From contig NC_084928.1 in the NCBI RefSeq assembly GCF_958298935.1, forward strand, positions 19,685,501 through 19,749,500: 64,000 bases of DNA, in the 5' to 3' direction. The position numbers and the translations under genes are program-made. This document shows positions 54,033 through 64,000 of this stretch, in pieces. The notes under the pieces were generated by a model. That model was not told the DNA's origin and did no database searches. It was given only the letters and a program-made list of their open reading frames with translations. How positions within the stretch are numbered: position 1 is the first letter of the stretch; each line of letters begins with the position of its first letter. This DNA is from Phragmites australis (taxonomy: Eukaryota; Streptophyta; Magnoliopsida; Poales; Poaceae).

Positions 54033-55852
54033 ATGGAGAGAAGTAGGAAGATTCCACTATTTGATGGTTGTGATTTTTAGTATTGAAAGGTGTGCATTGA
54101 GGTTTATCTTCTAAGCCAAGGAAGTGCAATATGAAAATAGTTGATTCCAACTACAAGATCCTAGCTACTCGCACGACTCAGGTTCAAATCGAACATTATG
54201 AGGCCAACAGTAAGGCTAGAAATATTTTGTTTACTAGACTGAGTTGGAATGAGTTTGACAGGGTCTAGCACCCCCATACTGCCCGGGAGATCAGGAATAC
54301 TCTGAGTGTCTTTCATGAAGGCACTAATCAGATTAAGGCCAGACACCAAAGCACATACAACCAAGAATACCAAATATTTGAGCAAGGCCCTGGAGATTTT
54401 TGGATGGGATGTTCGCTCACTTTAATGGGATTGTTAGCAATCTTCGATCAACTGGTGTTTTACCCTATTGTGACCACGAGAGAGCGATCAAGCTTCTCTA
54501 TGCTCTTGACCGTATCATGTGGGAAGTGAAAATCTCAAGCATTGTAGAGTCTCCAAGTTACAACAAGTTTACTTGTGATGAGCTCTTAAGCAAGCTCAAA
54601 TCCACCAAGATAGTCAAGGCGGCTCGGATCGGTCTCAGAAATCCCCTATCTCAGAATATGGTGTTGGTTTCTAGACCTGGTGGTGGTAAACAGTCCGCAG
54701 CTGGCTTTTCTTATGATAACATTTCATCGAGTAGATTTGCTTCGTCTTCCTTGGTTTCTATCACAGAGGAGCAAGTGAATGCGCTGGATGATGAGGACCT
54801 TGCACTGATCATGAAGGAAAGTTCACCCGCTTCTATAACAATCACCGAGACCGGAGGAGGGGTGGTTCTCGTGACTGCTTTGAGTGCGGTGACACTACCC
54901 ACTTCAAGGTGGACTGCCCCAAGCTCAAGGAAAGGGAGACGACAACCATGACTACAACAAGCATAAGAAGAAGAACAAGAAGCCCATCTTCAAGAAGAAC
55001 CATGACAAGATGGCCAATAAGGTGAACAAGGAGGCTTCTAGGGCGTTCGTGGTGGCTCTCAACGACATCGACACTTCTTCCAGGGATGTGGAAAGCTCGG
55101 AGGAGGATGAACTGCAAGAAAAGAACAAGAAGAAGGTCAAGGACTTCATTGGCCTCTGCTTCATGGAGGACGACAACAATGACCCAGTGACCCCGAGCTA
55201 GATCCTTCTGAGGTATTGCCTTCCTACGACCAGCTTTCCATCCAAGTCGATACCTTGAATGGTGCTCTCGTTAGCCAGGATAGGTTACTTAATAAAGTTG
55301 TGCTTGAGTTGAAGGATATTAGGTCTAAGTATGAGTTTGTCTCTACTGAACTTGCATTACTTAGGTTTAGCCCTGATGTTGAGTGTGAGATTTGCCTGAT
55401 TGTCATGGCTGAACTTGCCGAGCTTTGTAATGTGCATGCTCAAGTCGACGGTCATCTTGAGAGTGCCGAGAAGAAGCTCCTTAGCAGGAGTCTAGGTCTA
55501 CTGTCTTAGTTGCTTGTAAGAATTGCCCTTTACTTGCAAAAGATGATGAACTGAAAGACAAGCACCTGAAGGAGCTAGAATCTAGATTGGAGAGTGCTGG
55601 GAGTTCTAAAGATGTGCAGCCAAATTGTTTCATCTGCACCATCTTTCAGGACAAACTCAGTTGGTTTAGAGGGCAAGTTCAAAAGCTTTTGACTGAGAAT
55701 GAGTATGTCCTTTTTCTGGTGGAGAAGTGCTACGAGGGCATAGTCCAAGACCAAGATGTGTGCTGACAAGTCGGGTTTAGCTCTTGGGTTGGGTTTTGAG
55801 AGGTTGGCTTACAGTAGGTAGAGTAAGACTGTATTCACCACACCTACTACAC
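54033..55852 (+). pseudogene. Copia C gag with zinc knuckle and coiled-coil extension
   Basis: The ATG at 54033 begins MERSRKIPLFDG; stops occur at about 54078 and later. The main open frame (54400-54951) covers FLDGMFAHFNGIVSNLRSTG, the ERAIKLLYALDR segment and CDELLSKLKSTK. The knuckle CFECGDTTHFKVDC (CX2CX4HX4C) is intact near 54877-54918 in a shifted frame. It is followed by an acidic patch (ESSEEDE) and a coiled-coil region (55216-55509: KVVLELKDIRSKYEFVSTEL). Truncated by element D at 55852. Confidence 0.85.
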
Positions 55853-56487
55853 GTCGAATATCTAACTATGGGGTATATATGCATAAGGAGTACATCATAT
55901 ACTGACAAGGTATATACTATGCATATTTAGCAACTCCAGATATCGCGGAACCGAATCAGCGGTACCTGATACAACCGGAATCAATGAAGTACATATCGAG
56001 AGGGATTAGATTGGTTACCCAACCCGATACGACTAGTATTCAAAATAGATCTATATACAAGGATGTCAAGGAAGAGAACTCCCTATGGACTACGGCTGGA
56101 TAGGAGTCGATACCTCACCCCTATATAAGGTGAAAAGGCTGGGGGAGGACACAAGACAAAAGACATGACGAAACACATGAGAGAACAAGGGAGGAGACAC
56201 AAACAAGGAATTATGAACAACACATAAGGCAACAACAGAGGAGTTACTCGACAACTTGAGCCCTATGATAGATTAGATCCAACCAACTCCTTGTAATAGT
56301 CTTAACCACCTTGCTTATACTTGAGATCATCAATACAAGGTAGCAACACCCCCACAGGACGTAGGGTATTACTCCAATCAGAGGCCTGAACTTGTATACA
56401 TCATTTTGTCTCTCTTCGTAATTAATCCCTACTCTCAAAGGTACCCAGTCAATTTACAAACATTTTGTCAGGAACTAATCTTCGATA
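55853..56487 (+). repeat. D 5' LTR
   Basis: From ACGTCGAATATC (the original TG start is probably mutated) to AATCTTCGATA. The TATA box TATATAA lies at 56123-56129 in CACCCCTATATAAGG. The U5-like end has GACGTAGGGTATTACTCC and CCTGAACTTGTATA, typical of the 3' part of grass Retand LTRs. The left limit is set by where Copia C stops. Confidence 0.75.
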
Positions 56488-56488
56488 G

Positions 56489-56507
56489 TTGGCGTGCTAG
56501 GTAGGGG
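56489..56507 (+). promoter_or_regulatory. Primer binding site of D
   Basis: TTGGCGTGCTAGGTAGGGG follows the LTR end. It differs by two transitions from the TTGGCGCGCCAGGTAGGGG seen at this position in many Tat-lineage elements. The primer tRNA is not assigned here. Confidence 0.7.
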
Positions 56508-56533
56508 CCTTATTTTGTTTTGTAGGATTAATC

Positions 56534-59290
56534 ATGTCTCAGACTCGCTCTTGTGTCGGATTTTCTGACACCAGCTTCTACGACTGCTTTGAGTCGACCG
56601 AGGACATCTTCGACTCCCCTTTCGTTGACTCAGAGATTATCTTCGAAACTATGGTTTTCATGGGGACAATCAAGGTGGAGTGATCCACACCAGTACCCTC
56701 AAGTCCATACCATTGGACACATACTACGAGGTGGGACACCTTGAGTAGGATCCCATGGAGCCTAACGTTCTTCACTACATGGACACCGAGAGCGACGAGG
56801 CTGGAGATGGTGACTCTAATGCTAGCCAGAGTAGCAAAATAGATCGATTCGTGTTCATGGCTAGAGGTGACGATCCCACATCGGTAGGGATGAAAACGAA
56901 CAGGAACGGTCGGGAAAACCCTCTAACCATTTTCATTTTCACATTTTCTCTCAAAAACGGAATCAAAAACGGGAAAGCCGTAAACGGGTACGAACTCGGG
57001 AATGTCAGGATATCAAAAACGAACCAATCCGAACATAAATATGCGGGTATCAATTAGGAACCGATAATTTAAAATGAGAACACCGATCCGTAGAACAATG
57101 ATTTCAAGCATCGGCGTAATACATAATTAATTCACACCAACAAAAGTAATTTATATCATACACAGATAAACTACGTAATGACATAAGTATCAACTGAAAA
57201 ACAACTACCATGTCGTAACTCGAGTACTCGACATAACATAAAATCACACAAAGACTAGGATTGGAGGTGGTGCAAGAACTTGAACAATATCGGTAGGTCA
57301 GCAGCCGACTGAGACTGGACCACTGGGATCTGGTTGAACTTTGGGATAGAGGTTAAGTTTGAACTGGTCGGCCGGGCTTGGCATGTGGGCTACATTGTGA
57401 TTTGTGAAGTTTGATCTCAATTAGAAAAACAAAAAATTCTAGATTAAAAATGGGAAATCCGAAAACGGTCGGAAAAACCCCATAACCGTTTTCATTTTCA
57501 CATTTTCTCTCGAAAATGGAATAAAAAACGGATGAGAAAATATAGAAAATGGATCGGAACGGAACGGAATTTATCCCGTCCATTTTCATCCCTACACATC
57601 GGCTAACCCTATGGCAGTAGATCCAAACGCCATGGTCGATAACAGAGCAGAAATCCTTGGAGATCTAGCGACAGTAGTCGATGCCGATGGACCTAGCGCT
57701 GGGTTACCACTCGAAACATCCGCATCTGGAGCCATACGTGCACCCGACATGGCCCTCCACCAATGGAACACGGGAAGAAAGATGCCTCCTGGCCTCTCCC
57801 GACAACTTCCAGTGGGTGTACCTGTGCCTACGACAGCCCACGGCTCGAGGGATAAGCTCCCTCCGAACAATCATTGTGAGGCTTCATCGGCTCGACCACA
57901 ACTATGCCTGGGTAGCGACATATTCACTACTCTGGATGCTAACGTGCAAGGAGCTCATCTGATTCTCAGATCCCTTCCAGAATTGTATCCGACAAATCCA
58001 TTGACTCCTATGGTCAATCAAGTCAAGATCCTACTCGATGCAGCACAGAACCAAGTCGCTTGAGCAAACAATCCCCGCAACTCCAGGCCTCCTAGTCGAA
58101 ACTGTCCCGGTGTGAGGAGCCACGGGTGAGAACCCTCTCAAGTAGGGGAATCCCAGACTGGAAGCTCAGGTGGTCGAGCCCAAAAATGATACTGTAGGCC
58201 AAACTGTAGCTACCCTATCCATAGGCGCAGGTATTAGGAAGATCTGAGGAACCGTATTCCTTACAACCGGCGTGATCTACGTATGGCGATCGAAAACCAC
58301 TATGAGAAATTTTGTGACGACAATCGCCGCTACTATGACCACAGATCTACAGGACCAGATGGTCGAAATGACTCCCCCACTCAGAGAGAGAGGTGTGGCA
58401 GTCCTCCACCACCTCCTCCTAAAGAGTTTGACAGGGGCTACGAGGCTTTTGTACGTGGACTCTGGTCAATTTGGTGGCCCGAGAACTTTAAAGCGGGCCC
58501 AATCCAGAAATACGATGGGAAGATCAATCCCAACGGGTGGTTGCAGATCTACACCACCGTAATTTGAGCAGCAAGTAGTGACAACCGAGTAATGGTCAAT
58601 TATATGTTAACCGCCCATGATAGACCCACGAGGTCCTGGTTGCTAAATTTGTCGCCCAACTCGATTCGTTCGTGGGCAGAACTCAAGGCTCAGTTTATAG
58701 CCAATTTCTAGAGCACATTCGAGCAGCCAGGAACGGAGAACGACCTCCACTAGCTACACCAAGGAGACAATGAATCTCTTTGAGATTTCATCTATAGGTT
58801 CAGCGACAAGCGTAACATGATCCCGGACATCTTAGATGAATCAGTAATTATCACCTTCAAATGAGGTGTTCAGGACACAGACTTGCATGGAATGATGGCT
58901 ACTTGGAAGATCCGCACGGTCAAAGAGCTTTTCGAGTTGGCTGACAAGTGCGCAAAACAAGCGGAAGCACATGTACGTGCTAAAAACCTCCAACCTGGCA
59001 TGGACAAACTCGAGTCCTCAAAGAACAGAGGAAAGAAGAACAAACTCGATGACAAGTGCAAGGGTCTCGATACGACTATAGCCGCAGTCGATAGGAGTAA
59101 ATCGTGCAATACTAGGGACAACAAAGGCCTCAGTCGAGGTGGTGAAAAGTGGTGCCCTATCCATCGAAACAACCAGCATGACTTTGACGAGTGCTTTGTC
59201 TTCAAGAACAAACTTGATAAGAAGATCAAGGCAAATGTTGGGCGTGGTAGTAAGCAGGTCAAGCCTAATGTTGAGGGTGATGAGCCCTAG
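56534..59290 (+). pseudogene. D gag, interrupted by a hAT element
   Basis: The ATG at 56534 gives MSQTRSCVGFSDTSFYDCFE with a stop after about 49 codons. The hAT element at 56885-57594 splits the frame. Beyond it the open frame 57611-58063 continues to VNQVKILLDAAQNQVA. Then come ENHYEKFCDDNRRYYD, KFDG/YDGKINPNGWLQIYT, SWLLNLSPNSIRSWAELKAQ, FIANF, ELFELADKCAKQAEAH and the Cys/His motif WCPIHRNNQHDFDECFVFK (about 59150-59208). These are characteristic Tat-lineage gag landmarks. Several stops are present. Confidence 0.88.
56885..57594. mobile_element. Non-autonomous hAT element (710 bp) with 8-bp TSD
   Basis: The ends are TAGGGATGAAAACG (56885) and CATTTTCATCCCTA (to 57594), an inverted repeat. 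CACATCGG occurs on both sides (56877-56884 and 57595-57602), the 8-bp duplication expected of hAT insertion. Near both ends there is also a direct repeat of about 75 bp (AACGGTCGG, then CATTTTCATTTTCACATTTTCTC). No transposase is encoded. It inserted into gag of D, so it is younger than D. Confidence 0.95.
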
Positions 59291-59479
59291 TTCCATGAGG
59301 CTGACCACAGCTTGGTGCACATCTTCGAAGGATCCGCCACGTATGAGAAAAAGAGACATTACAAGGCAGTCGAGCGAGAAGTTAACTTGGCCCTGACTAG
59401 GCCTACTCGGTATCTCAAGTGGTCGGAATAGCTAATCACCGATCAGACTGACCATCCGGCCGTGGCACCACATCCTTGT

Positions 59480-59900
59480 CGATTCCCGGCGGCAGACTCT
59501 GGTCGATGGAGGCAGTTCACTCAACCTCATTTTTTCCAAAACTTTGGACAAGATGGGAATCCAGAGGTTAGAGCTTAAAGCTGGAGTCGTGCCTTTACAC
59601 AACATAACTCCTAACTCATCGACCATGCCTCTCAGTCAGATCGAGCTACCGGTCATGTTTGGCATGCCTGACAACTTTCGCACAGAAAAGCTAACCTTTG
59701 ATGTCACGGATTTTGAGATGGCGTACAATGTGATCCTATGCCGTCCAATGTTGGGCAAGTTCATGGCGGTGGTTTACTATGCCTACAGAGCGCTTAAGAT
59801 CCCGGGTCCCAACGGGGCCATTACGGTTAAAGGAGATCATCGTGCAATGGTCCAATGTGACAAGAAAAGCCTGGATATGGTTGAACACTTCAGTTGAGTG
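59480..59900 (+). pseudogene. D protease domain
   Basis: LVDGGSSLNLIFSKTLDKMG at about 59499-59558 holds the retropepsin-type active site (VDGGSS). It is followed by the open frame 59544-59897 with FRTEKLTFDVTDFEMAYNVI and LCRPMLGKFMAVVYYAYRAL, then KIPGPNGAITVKGD, which is standard for Tat-lineage protease regions. The frame ends at a stop after VEHFS. Confidence 0.85.
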
Positions 59901-60184
59901 GCCATCGCCCCTAAGGATGCAAGTTCTAAGTGTCAAAGGTAGCAAGGTGTTGTCGAGGCCAAAGACTCTAGGATCGTAAGTCTTGCTGGTGCTACCAAAT
60001 CCGATGACGCCAAGGGCAAGACCCACGACGACGTTAGCAACAAAATGATGGTTGCGTCAAGGCAATGCCCCTCGACCCATCTAAGATGGTTAAGGTTGGG
60101 GCCAACCTCGACCCCAAATAGGAACTCATGCTCGTCACCTTCTTCCAAACAAACCAAGATGTGTTCGCAAGGTAACCGTCCGAT

Positions 60185-60745
60185 ATGCCTAGGGTCCCAA
60201 GGGAGGTGATTGAGCATAGACTGGCTGTTAAACCCAATGCCAAACCTGTGGTGCAGAAGCAGCGAAGATTTATGGAAGACAGGAAGCGGTATATCCAGGA
60301 GGAGGTCGATAAGGTCCTAAAGGCGGGCTTCATTCGAGAAGTACGTCATCCTACATGGCTTGCGAATCCCGTCCTCATCAAGAAGGCCAATGGCAGATGG
60401 AGAATGTGCATCGACTTCACCGACCTCAACAAGACTTGCCCCAAGGATCCTTTTCCTCTCCCGTGCATCGACCAGATCGTCGACTCTATGATAGGCTACA
60501 AATTGTTATATTTTCTATATGCCTTGGGGTATCACCAAATTAGCATGGAATTAAAGGATGAGGAGAAGACTGCTTTTACTACCCCTTTTGGTGTATTTTG
60601 TTATGTAAAGATGCCTTTCGGATTAAAAAATGCTGGTGCTACGTATCAAAGGTGTCAAGTCGAGGCATTGAGGCCAACCTGCGCAAAATTGAGGCTCTCG
60701 ACCAGATGCGATCACATCGAATACAGAAAGAGGTCTAGAAATTGA
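60185..60745 (+). pseudogene. D reverse transcriptase with deletion of the catalytic motif
   Basis: The open frame of 186 codons has VQKQRRFMEDRKRYIQEEVD, WLANPVLIKKANGRWRMCID, FPLPCIDQIVDSM, YHQISMELKDEEKTAFTTPF and YVKMPFGLKNAGATYQRC. At about 60655 it jumps out of frame into sequence that corresponds to RGIEANLRKIEALDQMRSH. About 60 residues containing the catalytic YxDD box are therefore deleted. The enzyme cannot be active. Confidence 0.9.
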
Positions 60746-61140
60746 CAGGTTGCAATGCTGCTCTTAGTCGATTCATTTCCAAGATGGGCGAGCGAGGGAT
60801 GCCTTTCTTCAAGCTGTTGAAGAAACATGATCGGTTTGAGTGGATGGAAGAAGTGGAGCGCGCCTTCCAGGACTTAAAAAGGTACTTATCCTCTCCATTA
60901 ATCCTGACACCGCCTAACGAAAAAGAGGAGCTCTTTTTGTACATTGCAGCTACCCCACAAGTTGTAAGCACGGTACTGGTGATCGAACGGGAATGCCCCA
61001 AGAGAAAGGCCAAGGTCTAGAAACATGTTTACTATGCGAGTGAGGTTCTACACGATACTAAGCTACCGTACCCACAAGTACGGAACCTAATATATGTAGT
61101 CTTGATGTCTTCTTAGAAATTACGGCACTACTTTCAAGCG
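60742..61140 (+). pseudogene. D RT thumb/connection and RNase H
   Basis: The open frame 60742-61020 reads MTGCNAALSRFISKMGERGM, PFFKLLKKHDRFEW, AFQDLKRYLSSPLIL and LYIAATPQVVSTVLV. After a stop come KHVYYASEVLHDTKLPYPQV and KLRHYFQAR, the RNase H region. It directly follows the deleted part of RT. Confidence 0.88.
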
Positions 61141-61540
61141 CGCAGGATCACCGTCGTGATGATGTACCTGCTGAAGGATGTAATACACAATCGGGAAGCT
61201 ACTAGACGAATCGCGCAATGGGCGATAGAACTAGATGAGTTTGACGTAAGCTACGAACCATGCACGAGCATGAAATTCGGAGTGTTAGCGAACTTCATCA
61301 CCGAATGGACAAGCGTTGAAGAAGCGAGGCCAAACATGGTCAAAGATCACTGGACGATCTTCTTTGATGGATCGCTCAAACTCCAGGGCGTGGGGGCTGG
61401 CGTTATACACAAATCTCCAACGAGCGACGAACTCAGGTACGCTGTTCAATTAAATTTTAAAGCCTCTAACAATTTTGCAGAATATGAAGGACTGGTAAAT
61501 GAGGTCCACATAGTTGCGTCACTTGGAATTAAATGACTTC
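61141..61540 (+). pseudogene. D archaeal-type RNase H
   Basis: The open frame 61156-61536: LLKDVIHNREATRRIAQWAI, FDVSYEPCTSMKFGVLANFI and TEWTSV form the connection. Then WTIFFDGSLKLQGVGAGVIH and LNFKASNNFAEYEGLVNEVH follow, with the catalytic D and E of the second RNase H. The next block (LLVKGDFQLVMHQW) lies after a stop. Dual RNase H marks the Tat lineage. Confidence 0.88.
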
Positions 61541-61847
61541 TTGTGAAAGGAGACTTCCAGTTAGTCATGCACCAATGGCTTATTTACTCGAGGTATGAAA
61601 TCTTGAGCAAAAGTTCGAAGGACTAGAAGTGACACACATCAGAAGGAGTGATAACTCAGGTGCGGATGAACTTGCTAGACTCCCTTCTTCTCGAGCACTG
61701 GTACCCATAAGAGTCTTTGTTGAGAAACTCCTTAAACCATTTGTCCACATAGTTTGGCAAACGGATGCTACCCAACCCAACCAGTAGTCTGGCCAGGTCA
61801 GCGAGGTAGAACCCGCAGACACGAATGCAGCACTACTCGAACGCTAT
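61541..61847 (+). pseudogene. D region between RNase H and integrase
   Basis: Recognisable in broken frames: RRSDNSGADELARLPSS-like words near 61640-61690 and VEPADTNAALLERYL before integrase. Heavily frameshifted. Linker of the polyprotein. Confidence 0.6.
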
Positions 61848-62178
61848 TTGATTTGGATGACTCCGTACCAAGGCTATCTCGAGGGTCGAGACATTCCTGA
61901 TGATGATACGTCTGCAGAGAAAATTGTTCATAAATTCAAGATCTACATTTTGGTAAACGGCAAGGTCTACCGAAAGGGGAGTAATGGAATCTTAATGAAG
62001 TGCATCACTCAGGAAGAGGGCAGTAAAATACTGCTCGATATCCATGAAGGCATGTGTGGTAATCATGTGTCTTCTCGAATCTTGGTCAGAAAAGTCTTCC
62101 GCCAGGGATTATATTGGCCGACTACCCTTTATGATGCTTCTGAGCTGGTCAAAAAGTGTGAGAGCTACTATTGGCACA
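61848..62178 (+). pseudogene. D integrase, N-terminal zinc-binding part only
   Basis: MIWMTPYQGYLEGRDIPDDD, KVYRKGSNGILMKCITQEEG and LLDIHEGMCGNHVSSRILVR, then FRQGLYWPTTLYDASELVKK C. This is the HHCC module with His-His and the first Cys. It is cut after CESYYWHM by the antisense Tekay-type LTR at 62179. No catalytic core remains. Confidence 0.88.
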
Positions 62179-64000
62179 TGTCACACCCGGTTTTAACAGA
62201 CAAAACCAAGTGGGGCTTATGTGTGCCCAGGAAGTTTAACACACATAAGGACGTCATAGGTGAAGTAGCAAAAGCAATACTTTAATTAAATAAACGTTCA
62301 CTTCTTACAAATAAAAGATTTCACCTAAACAACCTCAAATATTAAACTAAATGATAGCATCTAAACGACGGCAGCGGGACGAAAACATTGGCGACTAAAC
62401 ACTCCACAAGCACCGACTGGAAGACACGCTCCCTAGAACACCAGGTCATCGTCTTGGAAATCCTCAAAGTCTTCCACTGAGCAGCATATGTTTTTGTAGG
62501 AGAAAGCAAGGGTGAGCACATAAAGTACTCAGCAAGTGTGGGAAAGTAATGACATGCAGGCTTATATCAAGAATAGGCTAACACATGGTATATTTGCGTA
62601 AATATGAGTAATGAAAACACATTTGGACTCAAAAGCATTAAGCAATTATTAAATAAATATAACCCAAACAATCCAACACCTAGCATACAAGGCTCCCCAC
62701 CTTGCACACCATAACCATCTAGTACTCCCTGTACTATAACCAAAACCACACCATCTAGTATTCCCTGTACCAGAACCATAACCAACCACCCTCTAATCAT
62801 GTGAGGATCCAAGTCTCTCATATCCGTGAGCACGGCTGTTATAACAGTTTTACACTCTGCAGAGGTTGTCCAGCTTTCCCCATGAGTCAGTGAATTCCAT
62901 GTTGTCGTGTTTGCAAGACACTATACACACGCCAGTGGTGTGCCGCCAAGAATCACTATATGACACTTTCCACTAACCAGAGACTAATCCAGTATGTGTC
63001 TGCCCACTAGGTTCCACCACCAGGCTTTACGCAAGCTAAGCTCCTACCCAGAAGCCCCCTTTTGTGCTGACCCAACACACACTGGACAGACTCTAATCAG
63101 TATGTCACGCCTTACCCATATCAGCCTCGTGGTTGGTACGTCACTTCTTGGATTGTCGCTCCACGAACCGGTCCTTACATAGGTTACTTGAGCAAACACT
63201 AAACCAACATCATAACCATATTACCCATCAAAACCACTTTGCTCAAGGCCTAAGGTTCCATGTTGCTAGACCATTAATACATTAACGACCATTGTTGCAT
63301 ATGTTCATTAGTCAAGATTATGACACTTCTCAACATCCCAAAAGCATGGCTAAGCAATCTACCCACAAAAGACACCTAACCATAAACCATCTAGGTTCCA
63401 AGGGATGATAAGGGAAAACCAAGGAAAAACCCTAACATAGGTGACTACCCATCATATTGACAGACATTGCATGCAGTTTATTAAAACCAGAACATTTAAA
63501 AACATAGGTTCAATATGATCAAGGACATTTGCCTTCTCCTTGCTACTGCTCAGTGTATTCTTGCTCCTGGTCTTGATGTTCCTCAAATTGATCCGGGATG
63601 TTGTCGGCTAATCGCACAATAACCAGCAAACAAACAAACAAGATACACTAAGAACAGAGCACAAAACAAAAGAACAATGAGATAAAAAAGAAAGAGCACT
63701 GAAAAACAAATCCATCGGCGCAAGAATCGCTTAAATCGGAGCTACGATGAAAAAGTTAGGGCTAAAATAAATCTAGGGTTAAATCTGGAAAAGAAAAGGG
63801 TTTATTTTGAATTAAACATAAAGTTCAGGGACCTTTTTGTAAAATCAGGGGACCTAATTGTAATTATGGAAAAGTATAGGGACTTAACTTTAAAAAGGCA
63901 GGGCTCTTTTGTTATTACAGAAAAGTCTAGGGGTCTTTCTGTAAAATTACCAATTTCCAGTAATTATCAAATTTATTTTTATACTAAAAATGCTTGAAAT
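62179..64000 (-). repeat. Tekay-type LTR, antisense, extending beyond the window
   Basis: It starts TGTCACACCCGGTTTTAAC, like the solo LTR at 29738. Further landmarks shared with it are TAATCATGTGAGGATCCAAG, CCGTGAGCACGGCTG, CACTCTGCAGAGGTTG (62790-62870) and AACCGGTCCTTA (63168). They run opposite to the sense LTR at 37634-40616. Whether it is a solo LTR or the 3' LTR of a minus-strand element cannot be decided, since the other end is outside. Frames within it are not genes. Confidence 0.85.

Larger units (their letters stand above)
52532..55852 (+). mobile_element. Copia (SIRE-like) element C, truncated
   Basis: LTR (52532-53969), primer site (53970-53984) and gag (54033-55852), then abrupt replacement by the LTR of element D at CCTACTAC|ACGTCG. 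Pol and the 3' LTR are absent. Gag is closely related to copy A and better preserved. Confidence 0.8.
55853..62178 (+). mobile_element. D: second Retand-like (Tat lineage) Gypsy element
   Basis: LTR, primer site, gag, protease, RT, RNase H, archaeal-type RNase H and the integrase N-terminus are present in order. The element is cut at 62178 by an antisense Tekay-type LTR. The LTR is short (about 635 bp) and unlike that of E, so it is a different family within the lineage. A hAT element sits in gag. RT has an internal deletion. All segments carry stops. Confidence 0.88.

Overview
This is a repeat-saturated stretch of a plant nuclear genome, most probably a grass (Poaceae). The evidence is the mix of elements: Tekay-like and Retand-like Ty3/Gypsy retrotransposons, SIRE/Maximus-like Ty1/Copia retrotransposons, CACTA transposons with TNP2-type transposase, a small hAT element and a Stowaway-type MITE. 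Only two host-gene remnants can be supported, and both are broken. They are an aspartic protease gene split in two (26850-27840 and 40617-40876) and a short aldo-keto reductase exon fragment (about 52143-52324). No intact gene, rRNA, functional tRNA or CRISPR array was found.

Layout. 1-5523: AT-rich DNA and CACTA remnants. These include an antisense DUF4216 piece of a transposase (3290-3900) and a structurally complete 756-bp CACTA element with a 3-bp target duplication (4004-4759). 5524-18645: two non-autonomous Retand/Dasheng-like LTR elements (called N1 and N2 here) in inverted, head-to-head orientation. They are filled with three kinds of tandem repeat and carry antisense reading frames. 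They are separated by a 515-bp block (9817-10332) that is a second copy of 19472-19986. 20225-25621: a SIRE-like Copia element whose gag runs straight into a partial second LTR, with pol missing. 26850-40876: the aspartic protease, interrupted by a Tekay-like Gypsy element (27841-40616). That element holds a SIRE-like Copia LTR (28356 to about 32790), which in turn holds a solo Tekay-type LTR (29738-32712) with a perfect AAATC duplication. 41850-43296: a Copia LTR without a body. 43400-52135: a CACTA TNP2 transposase in antisense, cut by a Retand-like element called E here (44143-51839). E has LTRs of the same family as N1 and N2 and could have been the protein donor for them. 52532-55852: a truncated Copia element (LTR, primer site, gag). 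55853-62178: a second, different Retand-like element (called D) with a hAT insertion in gag and an RT that has lost its catalytic motif. 62179-64000: an antisense Tekay-type LTR that leaves the window.

How the parts relate. Nearly every coding remnant has stops or frameshifts, so none of the elements looks able to move by itself now. The unusual part is the N1/N2 pair. They share LTRs with E, carry an antisense acidic/Ser-rich reading frame with a TATA box at the same distance (69 bp) from the ATG in both copies, and carry arrays of a 108-bp unit (36 codons) that stay in frame for more than 400 codons. Their inverted arrangement could fold into long double-stranded RNA. Family names rest on recognised protein motifs and terminal structures read by eye; no database search was run.
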